A stretch of 64,000 nt of DNA from JADLHS01 sp964561105 (GTDB lineage Bacteria; Verrucomicrobiota; Verrucomicrobiia; Limisphaerales; JADLHS01), in NCBI GenBank assembly GCA_964561105.1, contig CAZLOH010000002.1, positions 1 through 64,000 on the forward strand, read 5' to 3'. Every line of letters begins with the position of its first letter. Position 1 is the stretch's first letter. Position numbers and translations under genes: made by a program. Of the stretch, positions 39,342 through 48,058 are shown piece by piece. The notes under the pieces were generated by a model. It had not been told where the DNA came from. It ran no database searches and saw only the letters and a program-made list of their open reading frames with translations.

Positions 39342-41488
39342 ATGTTTCCAACCCGTTCCGAATCCTGCTCCGTATTGGTTTGTGTGTGTTGTTGGCGGCA
39401 ATGACGAGCGAGCCTTTCGCCCCGGCCCAAACCGGGCCTGATCCAAATCGGCCCGCAGCCGGGTTCCATCCAGCCACACAACTCTCGATCGCAGGCAATC
39501 ACTGGCTGCTCAACGGCAAGCTTACCTATCCCGGTGCCAAGGCGGAGGGGCTGCTCCTGAACGTGCGCATGGTGAACGCCACGTTTGCCGACCGAAACCG
39601 CCCGGACTTTGACCCGGACGCCAACACCGCGAGATTCATTGCGCAAATCCCCGACTACGTCAGCCACGGCGTGCGCGCGTTTACTCTCAATTTACAGGGC
39701 GGATTTCCCGGGTACGAAGACGCGCTCAACAGCGGATTCAACGCTGATGGCAGCTTGCGCTCCGATGCTTTGCAACGAATCCGCCGGGTCATCGCGGCCT
39801 GCGACGAGCACGGGGCGGGAGTCATCCTCGGATGTTTCTACCAACGCCAGGACCAGTTGCTGACCAATGAAACGGCGGTGCGGAACGCCGTCGTGAACGT
39901 GGCGGCGTGGATTCAATCCAGTGGTTTCCGCAACGTCGCCCTGGAAGTGGCCAACGAATTCGGCCACCCCGGTTACGATCACCCGTCATTGAAATCGCCC
40001 GCCGGCATCGCCGACCTGATCCGCCTCGCCCGGCAAACCGCGCCCGGCTTGCTGGTTGCTTCCAGCGGACTGGGCGACGCCACGCTCGATCCACGCGTCG
40101 CGCGGGCGGGTGATTTTCTCCTGATTCATCTCAACTCCACCCAGGTCGAGGACATTCCACGCCAGCTCGCGGCCCTGGAAAAATATGGCAAGCCCATCGT
40201 TTGCAATGAAGACGAGAAAGTCGGTGCCGCCGGCGCGCGGGCGGTGGAGGCCTGTGTCGCGCATGGCGCCTCGTGGGGGTTGATGGCGCAACGCGTGAAT
40301 CAGGATTTTCCGTTCACCTTTCGCGGCGCGGCGGATGATCCCGCAGTCTATGCGGCGTTGACGAAACTTGCCGCCCCAACCTCGAGTGCGGTGGCGAACG
40401 CCGATGTTTACTTTCCTCCACCCGAGTCGCAGGGCGGTTGGCGCGTTCTCAAATCGCCCGACGCCATCCGCCAGGTGGCGGGCATGGACCCGGACAAACT
40501 GGCGGCATTGCGAGCATGGTTGTCGCACAGCGACGATCGGCCGTTTGCGGCGGATGTCATCCGCCGGGGTTACGTCGTGCTGGAGGTGGAACGAGGCAAC
40601 AGCGCGAAGACGGATTCGCGCCGGGTGGCGTCGGTTTCCAAGGCCATTTGCGCCACTGTGCTGGCCATCGCGTCCGAACGCAGCCAACAGGGCTTGACCT
40701 CGAAGCGAATGAAATTCTCGGATCCGGCCTTCCCCTTCATCCCGTGGGCGCAGCCTTTGAGCGATCCGCGTAAGGCGCAGATCACCGTCGCGCAACTCCT
40801 CAATCACACGTCCGGCATCTGCCCCGAAGCCACGGGTGCTCCCAACGATGGTTCGTGGGAATACATCCTCGGGCTGAGTGGCGACCAGCGCACCGCGAGG
40901 CTGGCGTTTGCTCCGGGCACAGGCTGCGGCTATTCCACCATCGCGCTGGATCACGCGGCCTTGGTGTGCGAGAACGTCACCGGCGAACCGTACGATCAGT
41001 TTGCCATCGAGCAGTTGTTCCGGCCGTTGGGGATTGAACACTGGTGGTTTCAATACTTCGAGGGTGGACCGAAAATCGGTCGGCATCCCTCACACGGACT
41101 GGGCTTGCCCTCCCGCGAGCTGGCGCGCATCGCCTACTGCATGTTGCAACAAGGCAAGTGGAACGGGCGTCAGGTGATCCCGCAATGGTTCGTCGCGCAA
41201 ACCGCGGAGCCAACCAGCACGGTGAAAACGCCCGAGTTGAGATGGAAGTTGAATCCCCAGGTCTTCTCACATGGCTGGGAACTGCCCGCCCGCCATTGGC
41301 CCGCGAGCGGCCGCAGCGGCGCCGGCATTCCTGCCGACGCCCGCGAGAAGCCGGGCAGTGGCGGCCAGCTCATCGCTTTCGTCCCCAGCCTGGAGCTGGT
41401 GGTTACCCGGCAAACCGGCGGCAGCGGCGACTGGGAGTTCGAAGAATTTCTCCGGCGCGCCTGCGCCGCAGTTTTACCGACTCAATAA
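39338..41488 (+). CDS. Glycosidase-like barrel fused to a serine beta-lactamase-type hydrolase
   Basis: A 716-residue secreted fusion. After the signal (LLRIGLCVLLAAMTSEPFAPAQ) comes a clan GH-A-like barrel (about residues 40-350): HWLLNGKLTYPG, GVRAFTLNLQGGFPGYEDAL, EVANEFGHP with candidate acid/base Glu207, and IVCNEDEK with candidate nucleophile Glu291. Residues about 390-710 are a class C beta-lactamase/DD-peptidase fold: S432-V-S-K435 in RRVASVSKAICATVLAI, Tyr532 in GCGYSTIALDHAALV, HTSGICPEATG, and a late SGGQLIAFVPSLELVV. Barrel enzyme and peptidase-like hydrolase in one chain is uncommon. Substrates unknown. Confidence 0.78.
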   Translation: MNVSNPFRILLRIGLCVLLAAMTSEPFAPAQTGPDPNRPAAGFHPATQLSIAGNHWLLNGKLTYPGAKAEGLLLNVRMVNATFADRNRPDFDPDANTARFIAQIPDYVSHGVRAFTLNLQGGFPGYEDALNSGFNADGSLRSDALQRIRRVIAACDEHGAGVILGCFYQRQDQLLTNETAVRNAVVNVAAWIQSSGFRNVALEVANEFGHPGYDHPSLKSPAGIADLIRLARQTAPGLLVASSGLGDATLDPRVARAGDFLLIHLNSTQVEDIPRQLAALEKYGKPIVCNEDEKVGAAGARAVEACVAHGASWGLMAQRVNQDFPFTFRGAADDPAVYAALTKLAAPTSSAVANADVYFPPPESQGGWRVLKSPDAIRQVAGMDPDKLAALRAWLSHSDDRPFAADVIRRGYVVLEVERGNSAKTDSRRVASVSKAICATVLAIASERSQQGLTSKRMKFSDPAFPFIPWAQPLSDPRKAQITVAQLLNHTSGICPEATGAPNDGSWEYILGLSGDQRTARLAFAPGTGCGYSTIALDHAALVCENVTGEPYDQFAIEQLFRPLGIEHWWFQYFEGGPKIGRHPSHGLGLPSRELARIAYCMLQQGKWNGRQVIPQWFVAQTAEPTSTVKTPELRWKLNPQVFSHGWELPARHWPASGRSGAGIPADAREKPGSGGQLIAFVPSLELVVTRQTGGSGDWEFEEFLRRACAAVLPTQ

Positions 41489-41560
41489 CGGCGGCGGGAA
41501 CCACCGGCGCGCTGAATCTTCTCCGAATTGCACGGGCGGAAAATTTGGATATCGCCAGCT

Positions 41561-43150
41561 TCAGTGCGAGACCGCCACCCGCTTGCCGCGGCTGACCTTT
41601 TTGAAAAGCAAAACCAGGGGCAGACACACCAGACAGAGCAACCCGAACAGCCGGAAATTTTCCACGAAGGCCCACAGCCGCGCCTGGTCGAGCAGGGTGT
41701 TGTAAATCAGTCCGTGCGCCTGGAGTTGCGCCGTCACGGACCCGCTCTGCGCCGCCAGGGAATGTTGCAAGGTCGCCAGTTGATCCTGATAGACGGGATC
41801 GTAGGGCGTGAGATGTGAGACCATCGAAACTTGATGCACCTGCGCGCGGCGCACGAGCAAGGTGCTGACCATCGCGATGCCGAAGCTGCCGCCCAAATTG
41901 CGCATGAGGTTGAAAATTCCCGTGGCATTGCCCAACTGGGCCTGGGGAAGCTGCCCCATGGTGGACGTCGTCAGCGGCACGAAAATGAAACTGATGGCGA
42001 TTCCATTGAGCACACTCGGCCAGATCACCTGCCACATCGAGATTTGGAGATTGAGATTGCCCAGCCAGAAGGAAGAAACCGCCAGCAGACCGAAACCAAT
42101 CGCAATCAGCACGCGGTTGCGAACGTGACCCACGAGCCGGCCGACCAGAAACGTGGTGATGAAGGCCCCGACGCCGCGCGGACTCAAGGTCAGCCCGCTC
42201 TCCAGCGCCGGATAGCCCATCAAGGTCTGCAAAAAAATCGGCAGCGCCGCCGTGGTGCCGTACAAGACGCCTCCCAAACAGGTGATGAGCAGAATGCCGG
42301 CCGAAAAATTCCGATTCTTCAGCACCTGGAGATTGACGATGGGATACCGCGCCCTCAGCTCGCGAATCACAAAGCCAAAAAAACACACGATGGAAATGAC
42401 CGTCAGCCAGCCGATCAAGTTGGACGCAAACCAATCTTCCTGCTGCCCCTTGTCCAGGACAATTTGCAGCGTGCCCAGCCAGCCCGCGAGCAGCAGGAAA
42501 CCGCGCAGATCCACCGGCCCGACCCGCGCGTGTTTGATGTAGGGTGGGTCTTCGAGTACCGCCTGGGCCATCAAGATGGCAAAAATTCCCACCGGCACGT
42601 TGATGTAAAAAATCCAGCGCCAGGCGAAGTTGTCCGTGATCCAGCCGCCGAGCGTTGGCCCAAGAATCGGCGCCACCACCACGCCCATGCCGAACGTGGC
42701 CATGGCCACCCCTTGTTTCTCCGGCGGAAAACTCTCCAGCAATGCCGCCTGCGAGATCGGCAGCATCGCGCCGCCGCCAATTCCCTGGAATATCCGCGCC
42801 ACGATCAAAAATCCAAGATTCGGCGCCAGGCCGCACAGCACCGACGCCACCGTGAACAACGCGATGCACATGATGAGCAGCTTGCGGCGGCCGAAGTAAA
42901 GTCCCAGCCAGCCGGTGATCGGCAGCACAATCGCATTGGACACGAGATAACTGGTGAGCACCCACGTGGCCTCCTCGGGCGTGGAGGCGAGGTTGCCGGC
43001 AATGTGCGGCAAGGCCACGTTCGCCACGGACGTGTCGAGAATCTCCATGAAGGTGGCCGCCATCACCGCCACCGCGATCAACCACGGATTGTGCCGCGGC
43101 TGCCAGTGTCCATCCGGAGTTGCGACCTCAGCTTTGCGCGGGTCCGCCAT
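41561..43150 (-). CDS. emrB: EmrB/QacA-type MFS drug exporter, 14 helices
   Basis: DHA2-family drug/proton antiporter, 529 residues. Motif A is GLYFGRRKLLIMCIALF, the DHA2 N-terminal motif FMEILDTSVANVALPHIAGNL is clear and motif C is GVVVAPILGPTLGGWITDNFAWRW. It forms the inner-membrane part of a tripartite pump with the adjacent EmrA adaptor, whose gene it overlaps by 23 bases. No TolC-type outer channel lies in the window. Confidence 0.92.
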   Translation of the reverse strand: MADPRKAEVATPDGHWQPRHNPWLIAVAVMAATFMEILDTSVANVALPHIAGNLASTPEEATWVLTSYLVSNAIVLPITGWLGLYFGRRKLLIMCIALFTVASVLCGLAPNLGFLIVARIFQGIGGGAMLPISQAALLESFPPEKQGVAMATFGMGVVVAPILGPTLGGWITDNFAWRWIFYINVPVGIFAILMAQAVLEDPPYIKHARVGPVDLRGFLLLAGWLGTLQIVLDKGQQEDWFASNLIGWLTVISIVCFFGFVIRELRARYPIVNLQVLKNRNFSAGILLITCLGGVLYGTTAALPIFLQTLMGYPALESGLTLSPRGVGAFITTFLVGRLVGHVRNRVLIAIGFGLLAVSSFWLGNLNLQISMWQVIWPSVLNGIAISFIFVPLTTSTMGQLPQAQLGNATGIFNLMRNLGGSFGIAMVSTLLVRRAQVHQVSMVSHLTPYDPVYQDQLATLQHSLAAQSGSVTAQLQAHGLIYNTLLDQARLWAFVENFRLFGLLCLVCLPLVLLFKKVSRGKRVAVSH

Positions 43151-44408
43151 GCGTTTCGTTTCCGGCTGCTTCCGCCTTTCGCCGCGCGAGCCGCCACCAA
43201 CCCACGCCGACGATCAACGCCAGCACTGCGGCCGCCAGCGCGATGGTTGCGTCTGAAAAACTCTGCGCTTTCACCCGGACCGCCGGCACCACGGACATGC
43301 CCGGCCCCAGCACATGCGAGGACTCAATCGGTTCATCGAAGAAAATCCTGACCGGCACGCGCTGGACGACCTTGACGTAATTGCCAACGGCGTTCTCCGG
43401 CGGCAACAGACTGAAACGCGCCCCGCTGCCGGCCTGAATACTTTCCACATGACCGCGAAACTTGCGTCCGTCCAACGAATCCACACTGATCTCGACCGGC
43501 TGGCCGACGCGCAACCGCCCGAGCTGCGTCTCCTTGAAATTGGCCGTGACCCAGACATCCTTGGAAACGAGCGCCATGATGCGCTGGCCGACCTGGAGGT
43601 AATCGCCCTTTTCGACGCTCTTGCGCGTGACCCAACCGGCCTGGGGCGCAACGACGTGGGTGTACGAAAGATTCAGCTTCGCGGTCTGCACATCCACATC
43701 GGATTGATGTTTCAGCGCGTCGGCCCGCTCCACCGCCTTGCGCGCCGCCGTCAGTTCGGCGTTGTTCTGTGTGACTTTGGCCTGGTCGCTGGCCGTCTGT
43801 TCCTGCGCCGCCTTCAGATTGGCTTTCGCCTCCTCGGCGGTGGCCTTGGCGCTGTCAAATTCAGCCGGCGAAATGGTCTTCTGCCCGATCAACTCCTGCG
43901 CGCGTTGCAGATCGAGTTCCGCCCGCCGGGCCGTGGCCGCGGAGGCAACGGCTTGCGCCTCGCTCTGCCGGGCGGTTGCTTCGGCGGCGTCCACCTGCGC
44001 CTTCAACATGCCGAAGGTGGCCACCAGCAACTCGACGTTGGCCTGGGCCGCCGTTAGTGCGGCCGACTTTTGCCCCAAAGCCGCCTCGAAATCCTGCGGC
44101 TCGATTTCAATGAGCGGATCCCCGGCTTTCACCGGTTGGTTCGCGACCACGAACACCGATTTAACCTGCCCGGCCACCTTCGGCGCAATGGCGACGATGG
44201 GGCCGTCAATGAAGGCGTCATCCGTGGTTTCGTGCGTGAAATTAAATGCGAGATAATGCAGCCCCAGAAAAAAGGCGGCGGCGATCAAGAGGGTGCCGAG
44301 GCTGACGATCAGCCCGCGCCGCCGTGAGCGACGATTGGTCGAGGCCGCGTCCGGCGATGGTTCGTTTTCGGGTTTTGATCCGGCTGTTGGTTCTTGAGTT
44401 GCGTCCAT
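43128..44408 (-). CDS. emrA: EmrA-type membrane fusion protein (HlyD family)
   Basis: Periplasmic adaptor of a drug pump, 426 residues. One helix (RGLIVSLGTLLIAAAFFLGLHYLAF) precedes DDAFIDGPIVAIAPKVAGQVKSVFV (biotinyl-lipoyl part 1), a long alpha-hairpin rich in Ala/Gln (about 95-240), VVAPQAGWVTRKSVEKGDYLQVGQ (part 2) and the beta-barrel NFKETQLGRLRVGQPVEISVD. The conserved C-terminal LGPGMSVVPAVRVK is followed, unusually, by an extra hydrophobic stretch IALAAAVLALIVGVGWWRLA and a basic tail. ATG 44408 fits; the longer frame to 44972 runs through repeats. Confidence 0.9.
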   Translation of the reverse strand: MDATQEPTAGSKPENEPSPDAASTNRRSRRRGLIVSLGTLLIAAAFFLGLHYLAFNFTHETTDDAFIDGPIVAIAPKVAGQVKSVFVVANQPVKAGDPLIEIEPQDFEAALGQKSAALTAAQANVELLVATFGMLKAQVDAAEATARQSEAQAVASAATARRAELDLQRAQELIGQKTISPAEFDSAKATAEEAKANLKAAQEQTASDQAKVTQNNAELTAARKAVERADALKHQSDVDVQTAKLNLSYTHVVAPQAGWVTRKSVEKGDYLQVGQRIMALVSKDVWVTANFKETQLGRLRVGQPVEISVDSLDGRKFRGHVESIQAGSGARFSLLPPENAVGNYVKVVQRVPVRIFFDEPIESSHVLGPGMSVVPAVRVKAQSFSDATIALAAAVLALIVGVGWWRLARRKAEAAGNETHGGPAQS

Positions 44409-44483
44409 GTCCCGTGCGGCGGAAAAACTTCCCACTCTCCATTCAGAGTTCCGGGAGCTTGCCGCAAGCTGCGCCCGCCCGCA

Positions 44484-44531
44484 AGCCGCACGGCAGCCGC
44501 ACGGCAGCCGCACGGCAGCCGCACGGCAGCC
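44484..44531. repeat. Tandem repeat agccgcacggc, 4.4 copies
   Basis: Four perfect 11-bp units plus agcc, in the 296-base gap between emrA and the Ni/Co exporter gene. The gap holds no gene that I can support. Confidence 0.85.
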
Positions 44532-44704
44532 AGGCCGTCTGGATCGTTCAAGCGCCACCACCAGCTTTGACATGCTCTGGCGACAGTGAATCTTGTGGAA
44601 AATCGGATGCGCGCGTTGAAGCCGGGCTGCCCGACCAAACAACAGACCGGATAAGTCATGACTTTTTCGTTTCCCTGCGTTGGGCTGAAAACAGTCCAGC
44701 GCCG

Positions 44705-45805
44705 CTAACGCATTAAATGTTTCAAGCCCTGAAAAGCGACTAGCAATCCGATGCCCACGAGCACGGTGGAACTGACGTAAGGGGCTTTGCGCGCGAACGC
44801 ACCGAATCCGTTGAAGCGTTTGCTCGCATGCTGCACGGAAAAGGCCGCGACCGAACCGACGGTGACGAGCGTGATGGCCAGTCCCAAACTGAATGCCAGC
44901 ACGATTGCAAATCCCAAGGTGAACTTTTTGAGCTGGAGACAGATCAGCAGCACCGCAAACGCGGACGGGCAAGGCAGCAAGCCACCCGTCAAACCAAAGA
45001 GGATGAGCTGGCCGGTTGTCACCTGGCCGCTGGTGAAGCGCTTGTGTAATTCCGCAGCGTGTTCCCGCTCATGCGCGTCCTGATATTGGGGAGAATTCAC
45101 ACCGAGCGAAGGGTGAGGGTGATGATGCTCGGCCTCGCGGAAATTCACGCGGCAGGAATGATGATGTTCGCCGTGGCCCACCGTCACGGTCGCGTCGAAC
45201 TCATGCGGTTCGGGGATGTCCGTTGTGGATTCCAGGAAATCTTTTTTCGCCGCGAACCCAAATGCCTGCCGCGTGCCATCGGAACGCACGGTTTCCAATT
45301 TCACGTCCGCAGCGGCGGGAAGCCGCCCGCCGGCCGGAGCACACAAACGAAAAACCGGCGGGACACCTTCCTCAAAAACACTCAACTCAAGTTTGCCATG
45401 GCCCATGTCGAGCACAAACGATTCACAGTGCCCGTGATGATGCTGTTCTCCGTCGGCAGCGCGTCGCTGTTCCCGTCGGGTGCGGGCGAACATCCAGAGC
45501 GCCATGCCCACGACGATCACCCCGGTGGCCAGTTGAAAATACGGTTCGGAGATTTCGACATCGAATTGCCCCGCGTACTGCAATCCGATGAAAGCCAGAA
45601 TCCAGATGATGGCCGTGTGCGAAACCGTGGCGGACAAGCCGAGCAACACCGCCTGTTTGACCGTTCCGCGAATTGCGACGATGAACGTGGCCATCATCGT
45701 CTTGCTGTGGCCGGGCTCCAGTCCATGCAGCGCGCCCAACACAATGGCGGCGGGAATGAACAGCCAGGCATTGCCTTGGGCGAGGTATTCGTTGAATGAA
45801 GTCAC
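44705..45805 (-). CDS. Nickel/cobalt efflux permease (NicO/RcnA family)
   Basis: A 366-residue exporter with about six helices. Motif GALHGLEPGHSKTMMATFIVA has the family HxxxxxH/Asp-Glu metal site, and TGGLLPCPSAFAVLLICLQ is the second signature. The central loop is long (about residues 100-235) and His-rich: EQHHHGHCE, GHGEHHHSC, EAEHHHPHP, probably metal binding. The start is GTG at 45805-45803. It diverges from a CsoR/RcnR-type repressor gene, and a G/C-tract operator lies in between, so it is probably induced by Ni, Co or a related metal. Confidence 0.88.
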   Translation of the reverse strand: MTSFNEYLAQGNAWLFIPAAIVLGALHGLEPGHSKTMMATFIVAIRGTVKQAVLLGLSATVSHTAIIWILAFIGLQYAGQFDVEISEPYFQLATGVIVVGMALWMFARTRREQRRAADGEQHHHGHCESFVLDMGHGKLELSVFEEGVPPVFRLCAPAGGRLPAAADVKLETVRSDGTRQAFGFAAKKDFLESTTDIPEPHEFDATVTVGHGEHHHSCRVNFREAEHHHPHPSLGVNSPQYQDAHEREHAAELHKRFTSGQVTTGQLILFGLTGGLLPCPSAFAVLLICLQLKKFTLGFAIVLAFSLGLAITLVTVGSVAAFSVQHASKRFNGFGAFARKAPYVSSTVLVGIGLLVAFQGLKHLMR

Positions 45806-45813
45806 GCCGTGGA

Positions 45814-45834
45814 CTATACCCCTACCCCCTATTA
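45814..45834. promoter_or_regulatory. Probable CsoR/RcnR-family operator
   Basis: The sequence ctatacccctacccccta (45814 onward) is an A/T-flanked C/G tract like the TACxxxG/C-tract sites bound by CsoR/RcnR/FrmR repressors. It lies nine bases before the GTG of the exporter and 52 before the repressor start, so it could control both. Confidence 0.6.
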
Positions 45835-45885
45835 AGAGGCAAGGACGGGATTGAACCGGCTAGTCCCTCCGCGTATGCTGATCGC

Positions 45886-46167
45886 ATGAAATCGCACAGC
45901 CATTCGCGGAGTGAGCGGGACGCGCAGAAACTGCGCGTTCGCCGCATCGTCGGCCAGTTGAACGCCATCGAGCGGATGCTGGCCGAGGACCGCGACTGCG
46001 CGGAAATCCTCATGCAGCTTGTCTCGGCGCGCAAGGCCCTCAAGTCGCTGGCCGAAAATCTGATTCATTCCCACCTGGAGCATTGCATCGAGCACGCACA
46101 CTCGGCGGCGGAAGGGCGCAAGCATTTGCAGGAACTCCTGTCGGTGTTGAAGCGATACGCGGAATAG
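45886..46167 (+). CDS. CsoR/RcnR-family metal-sensing repressor
   Basis: A 93-residue all-helical repressor starting MKSHSHSRSERDAQKLRVRRIVGQLNAIERML. Metal ligands by alignment to CsoR are Cys38 (DRDCAEIL), His63 and Cys67 (HSHLEHCIEHAH), the Cys-His-Cys set of Cu(I)-CsoR and of nickel sensor InrS, not the His set of E. coli RcnR. N-terminal His4 and His6 could complete a four-coordinate nickel site. The divergent exporter belongs to the Ni/Co family, which favours nickel. ATG 45886 is the natural start. Confidence 0.87.
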   Translation: MKSHSHSRSERDAQKLRVRRIVGQLNAIERMLAEDRDCAEILMQLVSARKALKSLAENLIHSHLEHCIEHAHSAAEGRKHLQELLSVLKRYAE

Positions 46168-46170
46168 CGA

Positions 46171-46192
46171 GCTCGCGACTCGACCGGGCGGG
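46171..46192. repeat. Direct repeat flanking a small insert, left copy
   Basis: gctcgcgactcga (46171-46183) recurs at 46576-46588, and overlapping cgaccgggcggg (46181-46192) recurs at 46609-46620. The two copies bracket about 400 bases containing the broken small ORF, as if it had been inserted or duplicated between the repressor gene and hpnH. Confidence 0.5.
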
Positions 46193-46290
46193 CCACCCGA
46201 TCCGGCGGTTGCAAACCAACAGGCAGGTATGGAGAAAGTTGCCGCGACGGCGACACCGGAACAGAGGCATCTGAACGGGGCGTTCGGTCC

Positions 46291-46512
46291 GTGCTGCGAA
46301 TCGTCCCGCCGGAAAAAGCCAAGGCCGTGGTGAACCTTCGCGCTGACCCAAAGCTTCAAGCGCGCATTGAGGAACTGGCGGACAAACCCACTGAAGGCGA
46401 ACTCACCGAAACGGAGAAAGCTGAATACGCGCGTTACGTGCGGGCGAACCAGTTCGTTGCGATTCCGCAGCAGCAGGGCGGCAGTTGGTCGGCTCGAAAT
46501 ACCAAGAGCTGA
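46291..46512 (+). pseudogene. Small protein of an RIEELADK...GELT..E..EY type, probably broken
   Basis: The middle VVNLRADPKLQARIEELADKPTEGELTETEKAEYARYVRANQFVAI matches a small-protein pattern I have seen in planctomycetal and verrucomicrobial genomes, often beside HNH or toxin-like genes. Those normally continue ILQAKARRLL; here the frame changes to PQQQGGSWSARNTK and stops, while the +1 frame reads RQLVGSKYQEL, suggesting a frameshift near 46470-46485. The start is a GTG with no clear ribosome site and the usual N-terminus is missing. Function unknown. Confidence 0.4.
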
Positions 46513-46575
46513 TAGCTACGCGCCGAGTCCGCCATCAAAGTCGTCGAATGATGGGGGCGAAAGATAAAGCGTTCC

Positions 46576-46620
46576 GCTCGCGACTCGAAGGCGCTCGCGA
46601 TCCGCCACCGACCGGGCGGG
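46576..46620. repeat. Direct repeat flanking a small insert, right copy
   Basis: Contains gctcgcgactcga (46576-46588) and cgaccgggcggg (46609-46620), each identical to the left copy at 46171-46192 but separated by 20 extra bases. It ends just before the hpnH stop. Confidence 0.5.
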
Positions 46621-46621
46621 T

Positions 46622-48052
46622 TCACTCCGGCTTTTTAGCTTCGGCAATCCGGGCGATCAACTGGTCGCGTTGGGACGTGTCGCCGCCGCCGCACGCGCCG
46701 TTGCCGGACGGCGATTCCTCGCGACGCTGGAAGACGGATTGCGCTCCATTCATCGCGGCGCGCGGGCTGTTGATGGCAGCCTTGGCTTCCGCCAGATGGC
46801 CCTTGCCAATCGAGACGCCATTGAAGGCGCGTTGCGCCAGCTCCGGGGACGGCGCGAACGGTTTCGGTTTTGCGCCAAAGTTGTATTTGAAATTCTTCCA
46901 GTTGTCGCCGCGCTGATAATTCGTGCCGAGCGCGCCGCTGGGATCGTAGCCGCAATGCACCATGCAATTCTCACAGCGCGGGTCCCGGGCCACACCATCC
47001 ACCACGCCATATTTCTCCCACTGCACCTTTGCGAGCATTTCGGGGTAGGTGTCGTAATGGCCGTCGGTCATCAGGTAGCACGGCGCTTTCCAACCCTTGA
47101 TGTTATAGGTGGGAATGGCCCAGGCGGTGCAGGTCAATTCCCGTTTGCCCGCCAGGAATTCCTGATACACCGGGGTGCCGAAAATGGTGAACTTCTCGCC
47201 CCACTCCTGGATCTTCGCGAACTTCTGTCGCGTCATCTTCCGGGTGAGGAAGAAATCTTCCGGCTGCTTGCCAAGGCGTTTGACCATGTCCTTCTTGGCG
47301 GCGTCGTATTCGTAACCGGGTGAAATCGTATGCCCGTCCACGTTGAGCGACGACAGGAAGGCGAACATGTCGTCCAGTTCCTTCACATCGGTCTCCTTGT
47401 AAACGGTGGTGTTCGTCGCGGTCTGGTAACCGAGGATCTTCGCCATCTTGATCGCGGCGATACATTCCTGGAAGACGCCTTCGCGCTCGACGATGAGGTC
47501 GTGCGTGTATTCCAGGCCGTCCACGTGGACATTCCAATACATCCACTGGCTCGGGCGGATGACCACCTTGCTTTTCGCCGCCGCCTCGGCGGTGCGGATG
47601 GCCTCGGCTTCTTTCGCGGTGATTAAATCCTGGGTGAGCAGTTGCTGGAGGTGGGATTCATGCGCCGGATTCGACGCGTCATAAATGGCGGCCAGGTATT
47701 CGCGCATTTTCTTGCGCATGAACACGCCGTTGGTGCAGATGTAAATGATGCGCTTTTGCCCGCGCAACCCCGCGACCAGTTCCTCAATCTTGGGATAGAT
47801 CAAGGGTTCGCCGCCGCAGATGGAAACCATCGGCGCATCGCAATCCGCCGCCGCCGCGAGACATTTCTCCAGCGGCACCATGTCCTTGAGCGAGGTGGAA
47901 TACTCGCGAATCCGCCCGCAGCCGGTGCAGGTCAGATTGCAGGTGTGCAACGGCTCGAGTTGCAACACCATGGCAAACTTGGGCGTCTTCCGAACCTTAT
48001 GTTTGATGATATGGCCGGCAATCTTTGCCGACAACGCGAATGGGAATCGCAT
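46622..48052 (-). CDS. hpnH: Radical SAM protein HpnH, hopanoid side-chain synthesis
   Basis: In this family HpnH joins an adenosyl group to diploptene, giving adenosylhopane. The 476-residue protein has the radical SAM cluster motif C38-x3-C42-x2-C45 in HTCNLTCTGC, ICGGEPLIYPKIEEL, WNVHVDGLEYTHD, and TISPGYEYDAAK. It exceeds the usual length (about 340-390): there is an extra 40-residue stretch before WMYWNVHVDG (DASNPAHESHLQQL...) and about 80 C-terminal residues with a GACGGGDTS tail. No squalene cyclase or other hpn gene is in the window, so hopanoid synthesis is an inference from the family. Confidence 0.88.
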   Translation of the reverse strand: MRFPFALSAKIAGHIIKHKVRKTPKFAMVLQLEPLHTCNLTCTGCGRIREYSTSLKDMVPLEKCLAAAADCDAPMVSICGGEPLIYPKIEELVAGLRGQKRIIYICTNGVFMRKKMREYLAAIYDASNPAHESHLQQLLTQDLITAKEAEAIRTAEAAAKSKVVIRPSQWMYWNVHVDGLEYTHDLIVEREGVFQECIAAIKMAKILGYQTATNTTVYKETDVKELDDMFAFLSSLNVDGHTISPGYEYDAAKKDMVKRLGKQPEDFFLTRKMTRQKFAKIQEWGEKFTIFGTPVYQEFLAGKRELTCTAWAIPTYNIKGWKAPCYLMTDGHYDTYPEMLAKVQWEKYGVVDGVARDPRCENCMVHCGYDPSGALGTNYQRGDNWKNFKYNFGAKPKPFAPSPELAQRAFNGVSIGKGHLAEAKAAINSPRAAMNGAQSVFQRREESPSGNGACGGGDTSQRDQLIARIAEAKKPE

Positions 48053-48058
48053 AATGGT

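Noticed and set aside
41831..43351. Long plus-strand frame (about 500 codons)
   Set aside because: Antisense to emrB/emrA; His, Gln and Arg-rich translation without any domain, a typical shadow of membrane-protein genes.
44484..44531. CRISPR-like array
   Set aside because: The 11-bp units are directly adjacent with no spacers; a simple tandem repeat.
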